From positions 149,222-198,410 of the forward strand of contig NAOQ01000018.1 of assembly GCA_002751075.1 (NCBI GenBank): DNA of 49,189 bases, in the 5' to 3' direction. Origin of the DNA: Ichthyophonus hoferi. Lineage: Eukaryota > Opisthokonta > Ichthyosporea > Ichthyophonida > Ichthyophonidae. Below the pieces are notes generated by a model. That model saw only the letters and a program-made list of their open reading frames with translations. It searched no databases and had not been told where the DNA came from. Below are positions 26,101 through 38,400 of this stretch, one piece after another. Position numbers and translations under genes: made by a program. Within the stretch, counting starts at the first letter, position 1. Each line of letters opens with the position of its first letter.

Positions 26101-27412
26101 GTAAACTGCTGTCACAACCCGAAGTTTGGACTTCACTAATAGGATATAGAGGGATATGTGTTGATTAATATGACGATGAAGAGAGATAAACCGATGTAAA
26201 AGGTGAGATAATATAGGGGTTAAGTAGTAGTAAGGAAGGAGTGTAAAAATGGCTGTTGGTTCTTAGTTATCTCAGTGAAAATGTAGCAGGGCTAATCATT
26301 CTTAAATCATAAAAAAAATATCTTTGTGTGCCGGAAACACAAATGACATGAACCAAGAAAGGAGAAGTAGGTATTGTCATATTAGAGATGAGATTGGGGA
26401 ATATGCGTGTGACATAATAGAAAATATATAATATAAGGGTTGTAGTGGAGTAATAACAGCAAAAATATCTAGAGAGGACAAGAAAAGGCGCAAGTATATT
26501 TAATGTATATATATATTACTATGTAGTTACTTTAATTGTTGAATTGTGTGAGTAAAGTTATATTTATCTCAAACGAATTCTTCGGGGAAAAGGGAAGGAG
26601 CTAGTTTCAGAAATTAAAAGAAAATATAAGCGGAGCTCTATCAAATATTTCATAATCATAATCAGTGCATACTTCTCTCGGGCGTTGCCAAGGGTTAATG
26701 GTTTCTTCTCCTTTTTCAATTTTGTCGACTTGGTTCTGAATTTTTGAAGCTGCGACAATATTAAAAATATCGGAAAAGGAACACTTTTGACTACTTACAT
26801 ATTATATATATTATTAATGTTCGGGTGAAGGAGTAACGAGGGAAGGCTTGATGTGTATGGTGTGTATTTATTCATGCATGCTGATAGCCATATATAAACA
26901 TATGTATAGCTCAATCCAAACAAATGCGAGCGTAGTCAAACATATAAAAAAAAAACTAAAAAAAATATATCTACATGGTGTATGGAAGGAGAGAAAAAGA
27001 AACAATGATAGAAGAAGGGTAAAGAAAAATACTGGGTGATATTACAGAATATATCTTGTAAAAAAAAAAAATATCCAGATGTAGACGTAAAAATACAAAC
27101 AAAATATAAATGCCTTTCATTACCATAACAAAACAATGCAAGTAAAATGCGACCTTGACCAAAAGTACTTTTTTTCATAACTAAAGGAACAAATTCAAAG
27201 AAATGTATAGCGACAAACAGGCATCTTCACCTCCCTCAAACAACCTCGGGAAAATATGAATCTATAACCCTGAACAACTCACATGTCTAACATAATAAAG
27301 CTGTACACAACTTCCAAAGCAAATAGCTGCTGCTTACCAGTTGTGCACCTAAGTTTCGCAGATCCTCTCTCCCCTCTTTCCCCTCAATTATAATACTAGT
27401 GCTAGCTGTCAT
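14510..27412 (-). CDS. Long coiled-coil protein, 1351 residues, 15 exons
   Basis: Family not recognised. Exons: 27412-27338, 26749-26673, 26135-26072, 25678-25631, 24802-24647, 24411-24265, 23974-23743, 23042-22912, 22315-22151, 21477-21394, 20815-20609, 19866-19724, 18009-17770, 16994-14857, 14658-14510. Their lengths sum to 4056 bases, exactly 1352 codons with the stop, and every junction keeps phase. Residues 1 to about 190 are polar and basic, with a Ser/Thr-rich stretch near residues 90-140 (TSRPSISRSISYES). From about residue 140 to 1270 the protein is almost unbroken heptad-rich, Glu/Lys/Gln-rich coiled coil. One giant exon holds residues 590-1302. The last exon gives a short non-coiled tail with two cysteines. 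No motor, kinase, membrane or zinc domain is seen. Composition fits a centrosomal, Golgi or cytoskeletal tether, but this is inference. The GCP6-like gene nearby is suggestive at most. Confidence 0.85.
17037..17200. repeat. Pentanucleotide (GTATA)n array
   Basis: About 150 bases of GTATA units with point variants, in the intron immediately 5' of the giant coiled-coil exon (minus strand). It encodes nothing; the Tyr/Leu frame across it is an artefact of the repeat. Confidence 0.95.
17378..17429. repeat. Pentanucleotide (GTTAT)n
   Basis: Roughly ten GTTAT units, with GTTAG variants at the distal end, in the same intron as the GTATA array at 17037. Confidence 0.95.
18365..18478. repeat. Minisatellite, 21-22 bp unit x 5
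   Basis: Five copies of a unit of the form AGGGGTCTGTAGTGTAATAT(A/AG) with few substitutions, in the coiled-coil gene intron between exons 19866-19724 and 18009-17770. On the minus strand a frame reads through with the peptide unit YITLQTP, but it has no supporting splice structure. Confidence 0.93.
18906..18939. repeat. Exact 17-bp tandem pair containing ACGTCA
   Basis: CCACTTACGTCACACAT occurs twice back to back with no mismatch. Each copy contains ACGTCA, the core of a CRE/ATF half-type site. Intronic in the minus-strand coiled-coil gene. Confidence 0.9.
18965..19345. repeat. Degenerate tandem triplication, unit about 125 bp
   Basis: Three consecutive segments share the order CAATATTA(C/G)ACAATATATAGA, TTGATAAT, ATTAATTAATT, and ATC(A/C)(C/T)CCATGT(G/A)(A/G)TG. 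The first copy is the most diverged. Intronic; no coding potential. Confidence 0.7.
20281..20475. repeat. Pentanucleotide (AATAT)n array
   Basis: Nearly 200 bases of AATAT/AATAC units in the coiled-coil gene intron between exons 20815-20609 and 19866-19724. Confidence 0.95.
21709..21729. repeat. T10/A11 perfect hairpin
   Basis: A run of ten T followed at once by eleven A, giving a loop-less inverted repeat inside a coiled-coil gene intron. Most likely microsatellite drift. Confidence 0.8.
22560..22600. repeat. Tetranucleotide (GTAT)n
   Basis: About ten perfect GTAT units, intronic between coiled-coil exons 23042-22912 and 22315-22151. Confidence 0.95.
23632..23720. repeat. Pentanucleotide (AGTAT)n array
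   Basis: About 90 bases of AGTAT/AGTAC units, ending some 20 bases beyond the donor of exon 23974-23743. Same unit as the arrays at 5096 and 17037. Confidence 0.95.
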
Positions 27413-28510
27413 TTTTGTTTTAAGTCTCCTAATCTTTTACACTCTATAAATTATACCAGTTTTGTAGCACTCTTTGCCATTGCAAATAAATAAAACAGTA
27501 ATTATTATATATTAACCATACTAATACTAGTGTTAGTTTAGGTAGTGTAAACGGCAACAGATGATACTTAGGGCATATAATACAGTTTTATTTAATCTAT
27601 TTAAATAAAATTCCTTCTATTGCATAGATCAATTTTATTATTCAAAGAGCCGTTTAAAGTTAATGGTACGCAGTTAAATAAATGAGTCGCCAGGTTGCAT
27701 ACCTCTTATAGTTAAGGATTAGCTTCTACTATTTTACTATTGTATATAACAATATTACAGTTAAGTTCTAGTGCTTGATGTGCGAAAAGAACTGAACTTT
27801 ACTATTTGTGTGCAAGAGTATGTAAAGACAGGGACTACGTAAATAACGCGATACAAATAAACTAAAGTTATATTTATACGTGTTGTAAGTAATGCAAGCA
27901 ATTATGTTTTTACAAAACAATAAGATACAAGCATTATAAGTTATAACAAGTAATAATGGTTTTACAAAGCAGTAAGATAAACATTATAAGTTATAACATG
28001 TAGCACGTAATTGATGACAAAATAAACGTTTATTATTCAAGCAGGCTAAACGGTATTAAAGTATAAATTTGGACTGAACGCAGCTAGGACGCTTCTCAAT
28101 TTGCTTTATGTTCAAATGAAATGACAACTAATTCCTTAATGTAGGTCACTTGTAAAGTTTTATTGACTTCATTTTATATGCTTTATCTTACATAAAACCC
28201 TTAAATTATTAAGTTGGTTTTTAATATTTCTGGGAGGTCAAGCATTTATGATAAAATAATAAATACTGCAATACGATATATTCTATTGATTTTACTAAAT
28301 TTCCACATGCACCTATTCTAACTGACTATTATCACTTTTTCTATTTCTTTTTTTGTATTTAATTGTTTCCTGTTTTAAACTTGGCCTGTAAATGTGTATA
28401 CCCCGGTCCCTCATATGGTAATTATTCATATTCAGTTGTTCCTCTTTCTTTTACGCGTGCGTACCCTTGATCACCCTCTTTCAGTTGCATACAGAAAATA
28501 ACATATAGTT
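27413..28510. promoter_or_regulatory. Divergent intergenic region, coiled-coil and FkbM genes
   Basis: Lies between two opposed start codons, so it must contain both promoters. No extra gene seen. It holds a 50-bp tandem repeat (27897-28003). A C-rich patch, TACCCCGGTCCC near 28400, is unusual for this AT-rich spacer, and an ACGCGTGCG element lies near 28453, about 60 bases before the FkbM ATG. Regulatory meaning is inference. Confidence 0.45.
27897..28003. repeat. Tandem duplication, unit about 50 bp
   Basis: Two adjacent copies share AATGTTTTTACAAA-like sequence, CA(A/G)TAAGATA and CATTATAAGTTATAACA in the same order. They sit in the shared promoter region of the coiled-coil and FkbM genes. 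Confidence 0.85.
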
Positions 28511-31500
28511 ATGTCAATGACCATTGTCAAGCTTCCAAACGGTCTTCTGGTAGCCTCCCTCAGTGATTCAGAGACAACATTTATTTATGATGAGCTCTTT
28601 GAAAGGTAATTTATTCCTTTACTCCAGTACACTAGCCTGACAAGATCCAAACACGTACCAACGTTTTACCATTCGTACGTGCATATAAACATACCCAAGC
28701 ATGTATTTAACAATGTTCATATAGGTAGGTATGCCTCCAAAATGCCCATACCCAGTCAGTGGCTAGGCTAAAATATTTTTATATCTTAAACAAACAATTT
28801 ATAAAGCTTTGAACTCGATATAGGCACTGAAAGAAGTCAAATATATAACCCACGTACATAATTTTAAACCTTTCTTGATTGAAAATTTATTTGAAAGTTT
28901 TTTTATATATTATGGCATTCTAACCTAACGTTATTTGCTAATATTTAATTATTGAAGTGTCCAACATAACATTCACATGTATACGACACGTAAGATGTAT
29001 ACACATTATATTTATTCGCTATAGTTAAAATATGAAGGGTGAATGCACACCGGTCAAAAGCGAGAGGTATTCAAATTTCTTTGCATGTCTTACTTAATTA
29101 TGAGGAGGCATACAGAAATACCTATGGGCTAGAAGATCTTGTACACCTACAGTCTGGAGATGTAGTACTCGATATAGGTGCCAATGTGGGCATGGTACGT
29201 TATTAATATTGTAAGAAATTTTTTTCTTTCCCAGTCAATAATTTGATTGTGTTATGTTAGAAGTGTGCATGTACAGTGTTTATTTAGTATTTCTTTTAAT
29301 TTCAAGACAAGGTCCTAAAGCAATAAACATATTTGAACTACCGATTCTTACATATATTCTCTGTAAGTCATATTTATATGCACATTCTATTATGAACAAA
29401 TGCGTATTTTTACTATTAAGCACAATAAATTGTCTCCCCTGTTTACTTGAATTTAAATACGTACATACGTGATATGGGAGGCAGGTATGATAATAAAAAC
29501 AGAAACAAGACTATTTCATTTTGGTAGATATGCTGGTTTATGCAATATTTCATTAGGTAGATGGTTTGCAAATTTCTGCCCATATCACAATTTATTTTTT
29601 TCTTTTCCTTTCTTCTTTTTTTTTCTCATCCATTGATCTTTTTCTCTCAGTTGTCTTTTATTATTTCTTTTCTTTTCTCGTTTATGTTTGTTTGTTTCTC
29701 TTTGTTTTTAAACTTCTTTTTCATCGATTTAATCAATTGTAATTTCTCCATTACTCAACCAATCATTCGAAAATACATCTTATTGCTTTGTATAGGCTAC
29801 CTGAGTCTTATACATTTACTAACGTTTCATCAACCATATTTTATCTTCCTTTTTTTCAATTAAATTCCTATTCTATATTCTATTATTATCTTACACACAC
29901 GCAGTTTTGTCTTCAGGTCAAAGAACGATATCCAGGTGTCACGGTACATTGCTTTGAACCTGTTCCTACCACCTATTCAGCTCTTGTAAAAACATTGGCC
30001 ATATACAGTCATAATTCATTAATTCGAAACCCCAGCCGAACACAATCTATAATCACAACAACAATTTCAAATGAAAATAATATAAATACCCAAACTGAAA
30101 TTGGTGAGAACGGATTACTGCCCAATAACCTTCTTTCAAAGTCATCATATGTTGCCAAGGACAACGTAAATGCAAGTAACAGGAATGAAACAAGAGCACA
30201 TTTAGCGTTGAGAGAAGAATATGTGTCTAAGGAAGAAACGTTAACTTCAATAAAACCCCACCTCCCTGAAGGTCTACCAGCCACTATTCTAAGCGGATAT
30301 AAAGGATTACTAAACACATCCACAGGAATAATAGATAATAACAAAGCAGTATATGACTGCCAAGAAAAACAAATATGGGATAGAAAGTGCTTTCCTATGG
30401 AAAATATACATGTTTATAACTATGGATTATCAAATGTTGATGGAGAAATAGATGTAAAGTACTATCCTTATATGCCAGGTAATTCTACAATTCATTCGGA
30501 GAGCAAAGAGGGTCAGCGAGCCATCACTACAGCTTCTTTTTTTGATGATGCAACCATTTGTAGGTAGGTATGGAGATAAGGTGTGTATAAAAAAAAGTAA
30601 ATGAAAGAAGTGTCTTTTTGTTTTATTTAATAAGATAATATGCTGAAAGATTATATAGATATGTAAGTATAGTAAAGTAATTAGTGAAATTCGTAGTAAA
30701 AACAATCATGACGCTAAGAATAAATGCAGATATAATAAGAGGAACACTTAACTAAAGGGAAAGAGACTGGCCTTCAATAATTATAAAGAGGGTTACTTTC
30801 TCAAATTGTGAACCGGATTAAAAGAACCATAATAGGATATTGTACTTTTTTGGGAAGGCTTTGCGATTTATTTTAGCTGTGCATGCTGGTTATTTCTGTC
30901 TCAATCTTCCATTTTAAGTAAATATTATATAATGTTATAAAAAATAAAAATAAATTTACGTACACATGTATGTGTATATGGTGATGTTGTTGTCTAAGCT
31001 GTTGATAATGTTTTCATAGGTGCCAGTTTCGATCTTTAGGGACTGTGATATCAGAACTGAAACTTCGTTCCATTGCCCTCTTAAAAGTGGATACAGAGGG
31101 TCATGAATTTCACGTTCTGAAAGGATTAAGAATGGGTGACTGGCTTAAGGTTGGTTGACTGTGCGCTGTTTATTTATACAAAATATGATTGAAGGCTAAT
31201 TGATATTTGCAATACATGAACTCTAATGATGAGAAACTAATTATATGGAAATTAGAGCATTTGACAATATTTTACTGCACGTAAACTCTAAATAATGTTA
31301 TTGGTTATATTATTATAAGTCATAAAACAGCGTTACGTAAACATGCTTGGCACCAAATCACTAAATATTGTCTTAGGAATATCATTTGGAAGGTATTAAA
31401 ATCATTCACTGGATTGGTTCTTACTCGTGCTATTGTCTTTTAAGCATTTAACAACCTTTTATATCAGGGGTTCATAATCAACTACAAGTAGACTTACTAT

Positions 31501-31719
31501 TTCAGTAATTCTATTGTTTTAAAAACCTTCATAATCTCTATTAGTTTATTAATCAGTATTGTCATATTTCCAATCTAGATTCGTCAAATTGCAATTGAGG
31601 TCCACGGGGATGTCACCCAATCCGATCGTATGAAAACTTTGCTCATTGGTCGGGGGTTCAAGATAAAATCCCAACCAGATCGGATTACAGGAAATATAAT
31701 GATTTGGGGTTACCGATAA
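28511..31719 (+). CDS. FkbM-family SAM-dependent methyltransferase
   Basis: FkbM-type enzymes transfer a methyl group from S-adenosylmethionine to oxygen on small molecules or glycans; the substrate here is unknown. Exons 28511-28605, 29065-29194, 29905-30563, 31020-31149 and 31579-31719 join in phase to 384 residues with a TAA stop. SAM-binding motif I is VVLDIGANVGM (to residue 75), followed by VHCFEPVP near 90-96. The family motif LLKVDTEGHEFHVLKG starts at about residue 315, and a C-terminal IRQIAIEVHGD strand follows. Between FEP and NIHVYNYGLSN lies an insert of about 100 residues rich in Ser, Asn and Thr, longer than the usual 30-40 residues in this family. No signal peptide or membrane span is seen, so a cytosolic location is likely. 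The acceptor at 29064 is the least certain boundary because it lacks a pyrimidine tract. Confidence 0.88.
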
Positions 31720-32463
31720 AGCCTTGTATAATATTTATTATTTATTCTTAATGCGTAGACTAATGTCAACATAATAGAATGAAAGTTGGCTTGGAAATTA
31801 TAATACCATTGTAGGACAAATTTGCTAATTGACTGTCTTTAATTGTTTTCCAATAATATGAGATGATAATAAGATATAGGCCAGTATATTTTGACAACTT
31901 AAAATATCTTGGTATTTTATCGATGCCAAATGAAAGTCAATCATGTTAATTAAATATAATAATTAAAAATTATAAAAGGTAAATATTTTATTAGAAAAAT
32001 TGTGACAATTTCGCTTATATACTACTAGAACATAAATGTATCAATAATCAACTAAAAAGTAAAAGGTATAATAAGTAAATGTTTCTGTACTTAACAATAG
32101 GATCAAAAGAAAATGGAAAAAAGGGTTAACTGGCGATCCATTGAAAAATCGAATGCAATAGAAAACAGAAGTAGTTTGCTTTTTTAGAACTATCTTAACC
32201 GATTTAACACGCCACAGATTCAACACCCACTTTTCCTGTTGGGTGGCCACTAAAATAGTATTTTATTGTTGTAGTCAGTGTAAAACAACTAACCTTGTAA
32301 TGGCGACGTATATATATTATTGCAATAAATTGATGGGTAGGAAAATATCGAATTGCAATATATTTTTTTTATAGCATTAGGTTTGGATATATATTGCATT
32401 GCATTTCCATAGTTTGTCTTTGGTATGTAAGTCATTTAAATAAATCACTCCCCTCATTTCACC
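31720..32463. other. Convergent 3' spacer, no gene seen
   Basis: About 740 AT-rich bases between the stop codons of the FkbM gene (+) and the LCAT-like gene (-). TTTATT near 32260 is a possible poly(A) signal for the minus gene. The minus-strand frame at 32041-32250 is not supported as coding. Confidence 0.6.
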
Positions 32464-35400
32464 TCACATATCATAAAACAATGTTGCATTGATAATAACG
32501 TTTACAATATAGTTAAGAGTAGCACTGTCTTTTACAATGTCTGCATGTGATACTCTTGATAATCTTTTCTCCTTAACTATTTCTTTTTGTCTACCCTTCC
32601 AATCTGCACATACCTTCAGACTCGCTTCTGGTACCACCCCATCCCCATCCCCATATGTAACATTAGCTGCGCCCACATCATTAAAATCCGTACTGCTAAA
32701 CTGCACATGTACAGCCGTAGGCAAGTCTACCGAATAGATGCAGTGAACGGGCACATTGGGGGGAGTCATTGCGGAGTAATTATGAGATAATGCCCATAAT
32801 TCAGCACTGATATTAGCTCCAGCTATACGCAGAAGATCAGGAATCATTTTGGCTGTGAAATGTCGTTTCCCAACCTTTTTATGCATTTGTGTGTTATTTA
32901 TTGAGCATATATATATAGTATGGAATATAGTTACAATCACAACTGCACAGACTGAATTGACATAAAATGTTGCCAAAAATAAATGCTGAAATAGGTTGGT
33001 ATATTAGTATAATTGTAAAGATGCATATAAGAGCATTATAGAACAACATTAGAGAGGATTACTGCTTCTGTGATGCACCAATAAGATTATAGATTAAAAC
33101 CAAATCTAAAATATTCTCTCACTATTATAATATGAATTACTTGACGCTATGATTCTGTTTTGGAGTCTCAGAAAATAAATATAAAAGCCTTTTTTTGTAT
33201 TATTGCTTTTTACAACTAGCTGTGTTTGAATGATTTGTGCATACATGTAGTCTGATTTTTAACTTCCTAAAAATGTTTTTAACAAGCTATTATTTAGGTA
33301 AACCTGAGCTTACACATACACAGCGCATGTTTTGTTTTGTCAGACCAATTGTAAAAACGCCAGGATAAGAAATAGGTTATAGGAGAAATACAACAATAAA
33401 ACATAACTATACCTGAGCAATGCTGACATTTCCATAAAGCTCCTCTCGTGGTGTCAACCATGCTATGGAGGGAAAGGAACGCACAAGTTGGTGAAACTTC
33501 ACAGGGTCAATTTTGATAACCGGTATCCAATTCATGGCTGAGAGTAGGTATAGGAGAGCAGTAGGTGCACCGCCAAACACCCCACTGAGAGATATAAAAC
33601 TGTCTATATACTTTGTTTTCCACTCCTGTAGAAATGAAAGAACGGTAATATAAAATAAGGTTTATTGATGATATCTATCATTACCCGCTAATTCCTTCTC
33701 TAAAGTTAGATCGCTTTGCAATGAATATTTATTGCATGGTATAATATATTGACTCTGTTAATATGATCTAATATATGGCTAGACCCTTATTTTTTCTACT
33801 AATTCATTCTCTATGCACGAATTACTTGATAACGTTTTCAAAAAGTTACCTATTGGGTAATATTATTCTCATATTTAACATATAGTTTTCAACAACATGA
33901 TATATACAGCTACAGATAAAATAATATCATTTAAGTACGTATATAATATATGATAAAGAACAATAAAGAGTTATAATACTCAGTAAATATGTACTAATAT
34001 ATTATGATAACACTTCTGTATTTATGTACATGAATATATACATATCTAATTTATTGTTCATTGGAGAGAAAATATGAATCCAAATGGTTCTTGCCTTTAG
34101 ATTTTATTTTTCATAAAACAGAGTTTATTGCTATTAAGTCAATGGCTTTGCAAGCTTACGTACTGCTTGATAATATAAGTATATTCAATCAAATAATTAT
34201 TAATAAATTGTTCATAATAGTATATGAATACAGAATATGAAAACCATATATTATCTTGTAGAAAGATCATATGAATAAATGCCCAATTAATGTTACAATT
34301 GTCTATTCGCCTTAATATATATTTCAAACAAATATAACATTTACATAATAATACTAATAAAAACAATAAAAATACTTAAAGACAAATACAAACCATAGAC
34401 AAATAACAGCGAAGCTCCCAATTAAAAAAACAAATAATCCGAGTTAAAAGGAAGAGTAGAAGCACACTGACCCTATGGGCCATACTATAGCATATATATG
34501 CTTTCACGTTAGTATGGATTATAGTCTTAGTAGAGAAATGCCTTGCAGAGCAATAGGTCTAACAACACACAGTGCAATTGGCAGAGACCAAGCGTGTGCT
34601 ACTACGTCTCATATAATAACAATCAGTAGTGTATAATACACTTGGTATTTTCATACATAATCATGAACTTGTCCATCTCGGGGGAAACCCATGCATACAG
34701 CATAGTTAATATTAGCTCCAACGTAAATAATATTACCTCAGATTGACGTTGTAGAAACACAGAAAATAGAGTAGACCCCATACTCATGCTAACCACCACT
34801 GCTTTTCTACCCGTCACCTGCACCTTCTCTTCTACTAACCCCTAAAAATGGTTTTTAGTTAACACATACTGCCAAATATAGCTATGCATACAATATAGGC
34901 AAAGTAAATATAGTGATAGCTATCTAGTTAACTAATGCTGGATTTTGAAGTAAATTAAACATAACATGTCATACATAGAACATAAAAGGAGGTTCTCGCT
35001 TATAAAGACAGGGTACTTTTTTTTCTGTAGTGATGCTGAATAAAGGCTTTACAGGCTTCCTAATACATTCTCTGCTTGTGATAGTCGGCCACCACCCTGA
35101 ACATGAATATTATAATTTCTACATAGGCTTAAATCAACACGTACAATACACAATATGAATATAGGAATTAATATCACATGAAAGTCGATCCAGATAATAG
35201 ACAATTTGTTTATATATTACAATAGAATGTATAATCATATCTCTATTTATACATCATATATTTATCTCAATTTAACTTTTCTTTTTTCTATTTCATATCT
35301 TATACATACTCTCTTTCTACTTCTTTACACGAATATACAGGCTTTTATGTTCTGGTAAACCAATTACTAAGTGGACTTAAAATTTTAAATAATGATAATC

Positions 35401-38400
35401 GCTACCATAGTTAGCCAATCAGATTGTCTTTCCAAATTCCATGCAATCTCTGTCACACATTACACCAATCATATTTCAAACTAACATATAACTTATCTTC
35501 TTTGCATGATTTTTACCGACCTTAAGCCTGTCAAATACATTCTTCGGACGTGAAAATGTGTCCACAGCTAGGCGCCAATCAATAGGAAAACCAATCAAAT
35601 CCTTTTCTTCTTCCCATCCTTTAGATCGAAGCATGTTAACCAATTCACCATAGACCATGGTGCTCTCTGGAAGATATTTAATTACAACCATCACTGCATC
35701 AGTTGTGTTTCCCGGATATACCTGATTCATGATTGGGGTTTAAGTTGTGTTCATGTAATGTATAAGTGATGTATGGCAAATAGTAAAGGCTAGTAACACA
35801 GAAAGAATAAATAGGTATGCATATTACTTTCTTTTATGGTAGCAGTTATCCAATAAAAATAATTAATTGAAATTATCATTGGGTATGATCAAATCCTATT
35901 GTGTACACACAATCTCACATCCAATTGGTTCAAGCGCGCCCATTAAGGGAGTATAATAGACTCTCATAACCAATAGTTGTACATAATTATAGAATATAAA
36001 ATAGTTGATTATAAAATTTAAACGCTCGGTAAGGTATTGTATGAAGCTCCTATAATGATATAATTCAGCAGGTAGGAAAGCTGGTCTATTGATTGGGTTA
36101 AGCATATAAATTAATATTCACAGACAGCTATCTATACAATAAAAGAAATCCACAATTAAGTATTAATTGATAGTCTTATATTACCTTGACACCCGGTGGA
36201 CTGGAGCACGTTTGGTTGGAAGGATGGTAAATTAGTCTCATATTGTCTAGCCAACAATCAATAAGATAAGGCAATAACTGTTATATAAATATATTCGGGG
36301 TAATATTTTTGGTTAGTGTAAATACTTGTTTGTAATGGTAGATATACTTAATGTCTATTTCCTATAAATTTAATTTAATTTAATTTAATTTCATTTATTA
36401 TTATTAACATCCAATATCTAAATAGGCCCCTAGTATTAATCTACAAAATCACTTCACTTCATTGGTTGTGTTAATTACTAAATTAAGGCTTTCAATCATA
36501 CTTGGTTCTAAACACTCATTAATAAACAACACGGGATGTTGTCCTTAAGCAATCATCTATGCAGAAATAGCTCCAAAACTAACAATTGTTTTTAAAAAAA
36601 CTGTATTTGTAAATTTCAGAAAATAGTGAAGCATGATAGAAATAGAGCTAGGCATGAGGTATAACATGATATGATATTGGGATAAGGTGGAATAAAAAGA
36701 CAAATAAAAGTTCAGGAGTGTGTATTGATGAATAGAAATAAAATATTACAAGAAATAAGTAAGACTGAACAGTGAAAGAGTAACTTTGTGATTTATTTTG
36801 AGAGGATAGGAGATGGTTCAGATGACAAGAGTATAATTTAATATAATTCTATGCATATACGTAATATATACATTCTAGATATTTACAATAACTAAGCCGA
36901 TATATATGTATAGAGTTCTATTTAACTATTTAAAAACTATCATACTATATTACCGCATATAAAACAATTATTTATAAGTTCGGTTTATAAAAGATAATAG
37001 TCCATAGAGCTGTAACCATTAAAATACCAAAATGCATGTCATTGACAGGCTATTACAATATTACACAAAATATCTACATCTCTTTCTCCCCATTCCCTCC
37101 TCCTCTCGTCCTCTTCCATTATCTGCAACCTAACTACCACATGTAAAATATATCATACTATACATAAATATGAATGGGAATAAAGCACAAAGTATATATA
37201 AATATCACCTGCCATGGGTCCACCCATATAAGATAGCGTTCACTAGTCGTACTGCAGTAGTAGTGAGGTGTGTCGGTCTTATTATTCAATTCTGCAAACA
37301 ATCTAGTGCCTGCTAGGGGAGGGATTAGAATTACTGGCATACGAGTGTGTTGTCCAGAAGAATCAAATGATGTTGGGGGCATAGCAAGCAATGGCATCTC
37401 ACTATTCTCTTTGGCCTGTGGAGTCCCTGTTAAAGGAAAAGTGTCGGTCAATGGTGATAGATAGAAATTAGTAAATAAAGCATAAACATATGATTGGTAT
37501 TATGGGCACGTTTTGGATTTTGATTTTTTGTTGTTGTGGAGGTGGCCAGGACAGTATTGACTGACTCCATCATGATCTAAATATATAACATAGGTATATT
37601 GATTTGCATAGGTAGACGTGGTGTATTTGTATACTTGCATGTNNNNNNNNNNNNNNNNNNNNNNNNNNNNNNNNNNNNNNNNNNNNNNNNNNNNNNNNNN
37701 NNNNNNNNNNNNNNNNNNNNNNNNNNNNNNNNNNNNNNNNNNNNNNNNNNNNNNNNNNNNNNNNNNNNNNNNNNNNNNNNNNNNNNNNNNNNNNNNNNNN
37801 NNNNNNNNNNNNNNNNNNNNNNNNNNNNNNNNNNNNNNNNNNNNNNNNNNNNNNNNNNNNNNNNNNNNNNNNNNNNNNNNNNNNNNNNNNNNNNNNNNNN
37901 NNNNNNNNNNNNNNNNNNNNNNNNNNNNNNNNNNNNNNNNNNNNNNNNNNNNNNNNNNNNNNNNNNNNNNNNNNNNNNNNNNNNNNNNNNNNNNNNNNNN
38001 NNNNNNNNNNNNNNNNNNNTCAGTTGGATTTTGATTTTTTGTTGTTGTGGAGGTGGCCAGGACAGTATTGACTGACTCCATCATGATCTAAATATATAAC
38101 ATAGGTATATTGATTTGCATAGGTAGACGTGGTGTATTTGTATACTTGCATGTATCTTTAGAGTGATAGGTTTGGCCTGGAAAATTTATATTTAGATGTA
38201 GTACTGGTTATTTAATATGGACCCTGAAAAGGTATATATCAGCTAAGGTTTGGGAGAATTTATGTGATTTCCAGGGTGGTATACCTAATACATTTAGAAG
38301 AATGGTGATATGAAGCGTTTGCATACATGTGTATATGAATGAATGAATGTTATGTATGTAATGCGTCTAGTAGTACTTGAATACACGGAAATAAAATGCA

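Noticed and set aside
29561-29863. Phe/Leu-rich plus-strand frame, membrane-like
   Set aside because: It is the pyrimidine-rich part of the intron before the FkbM exon at 29905; T-rich DNA always reads as Phe/Leu/Ser.
37500-38084. Open frames running through the N gap
   Set aside because: Most of each frame is unknown sequence, and LCAT-like exon 1 splices in phase directly to the exon at 37426 without them.
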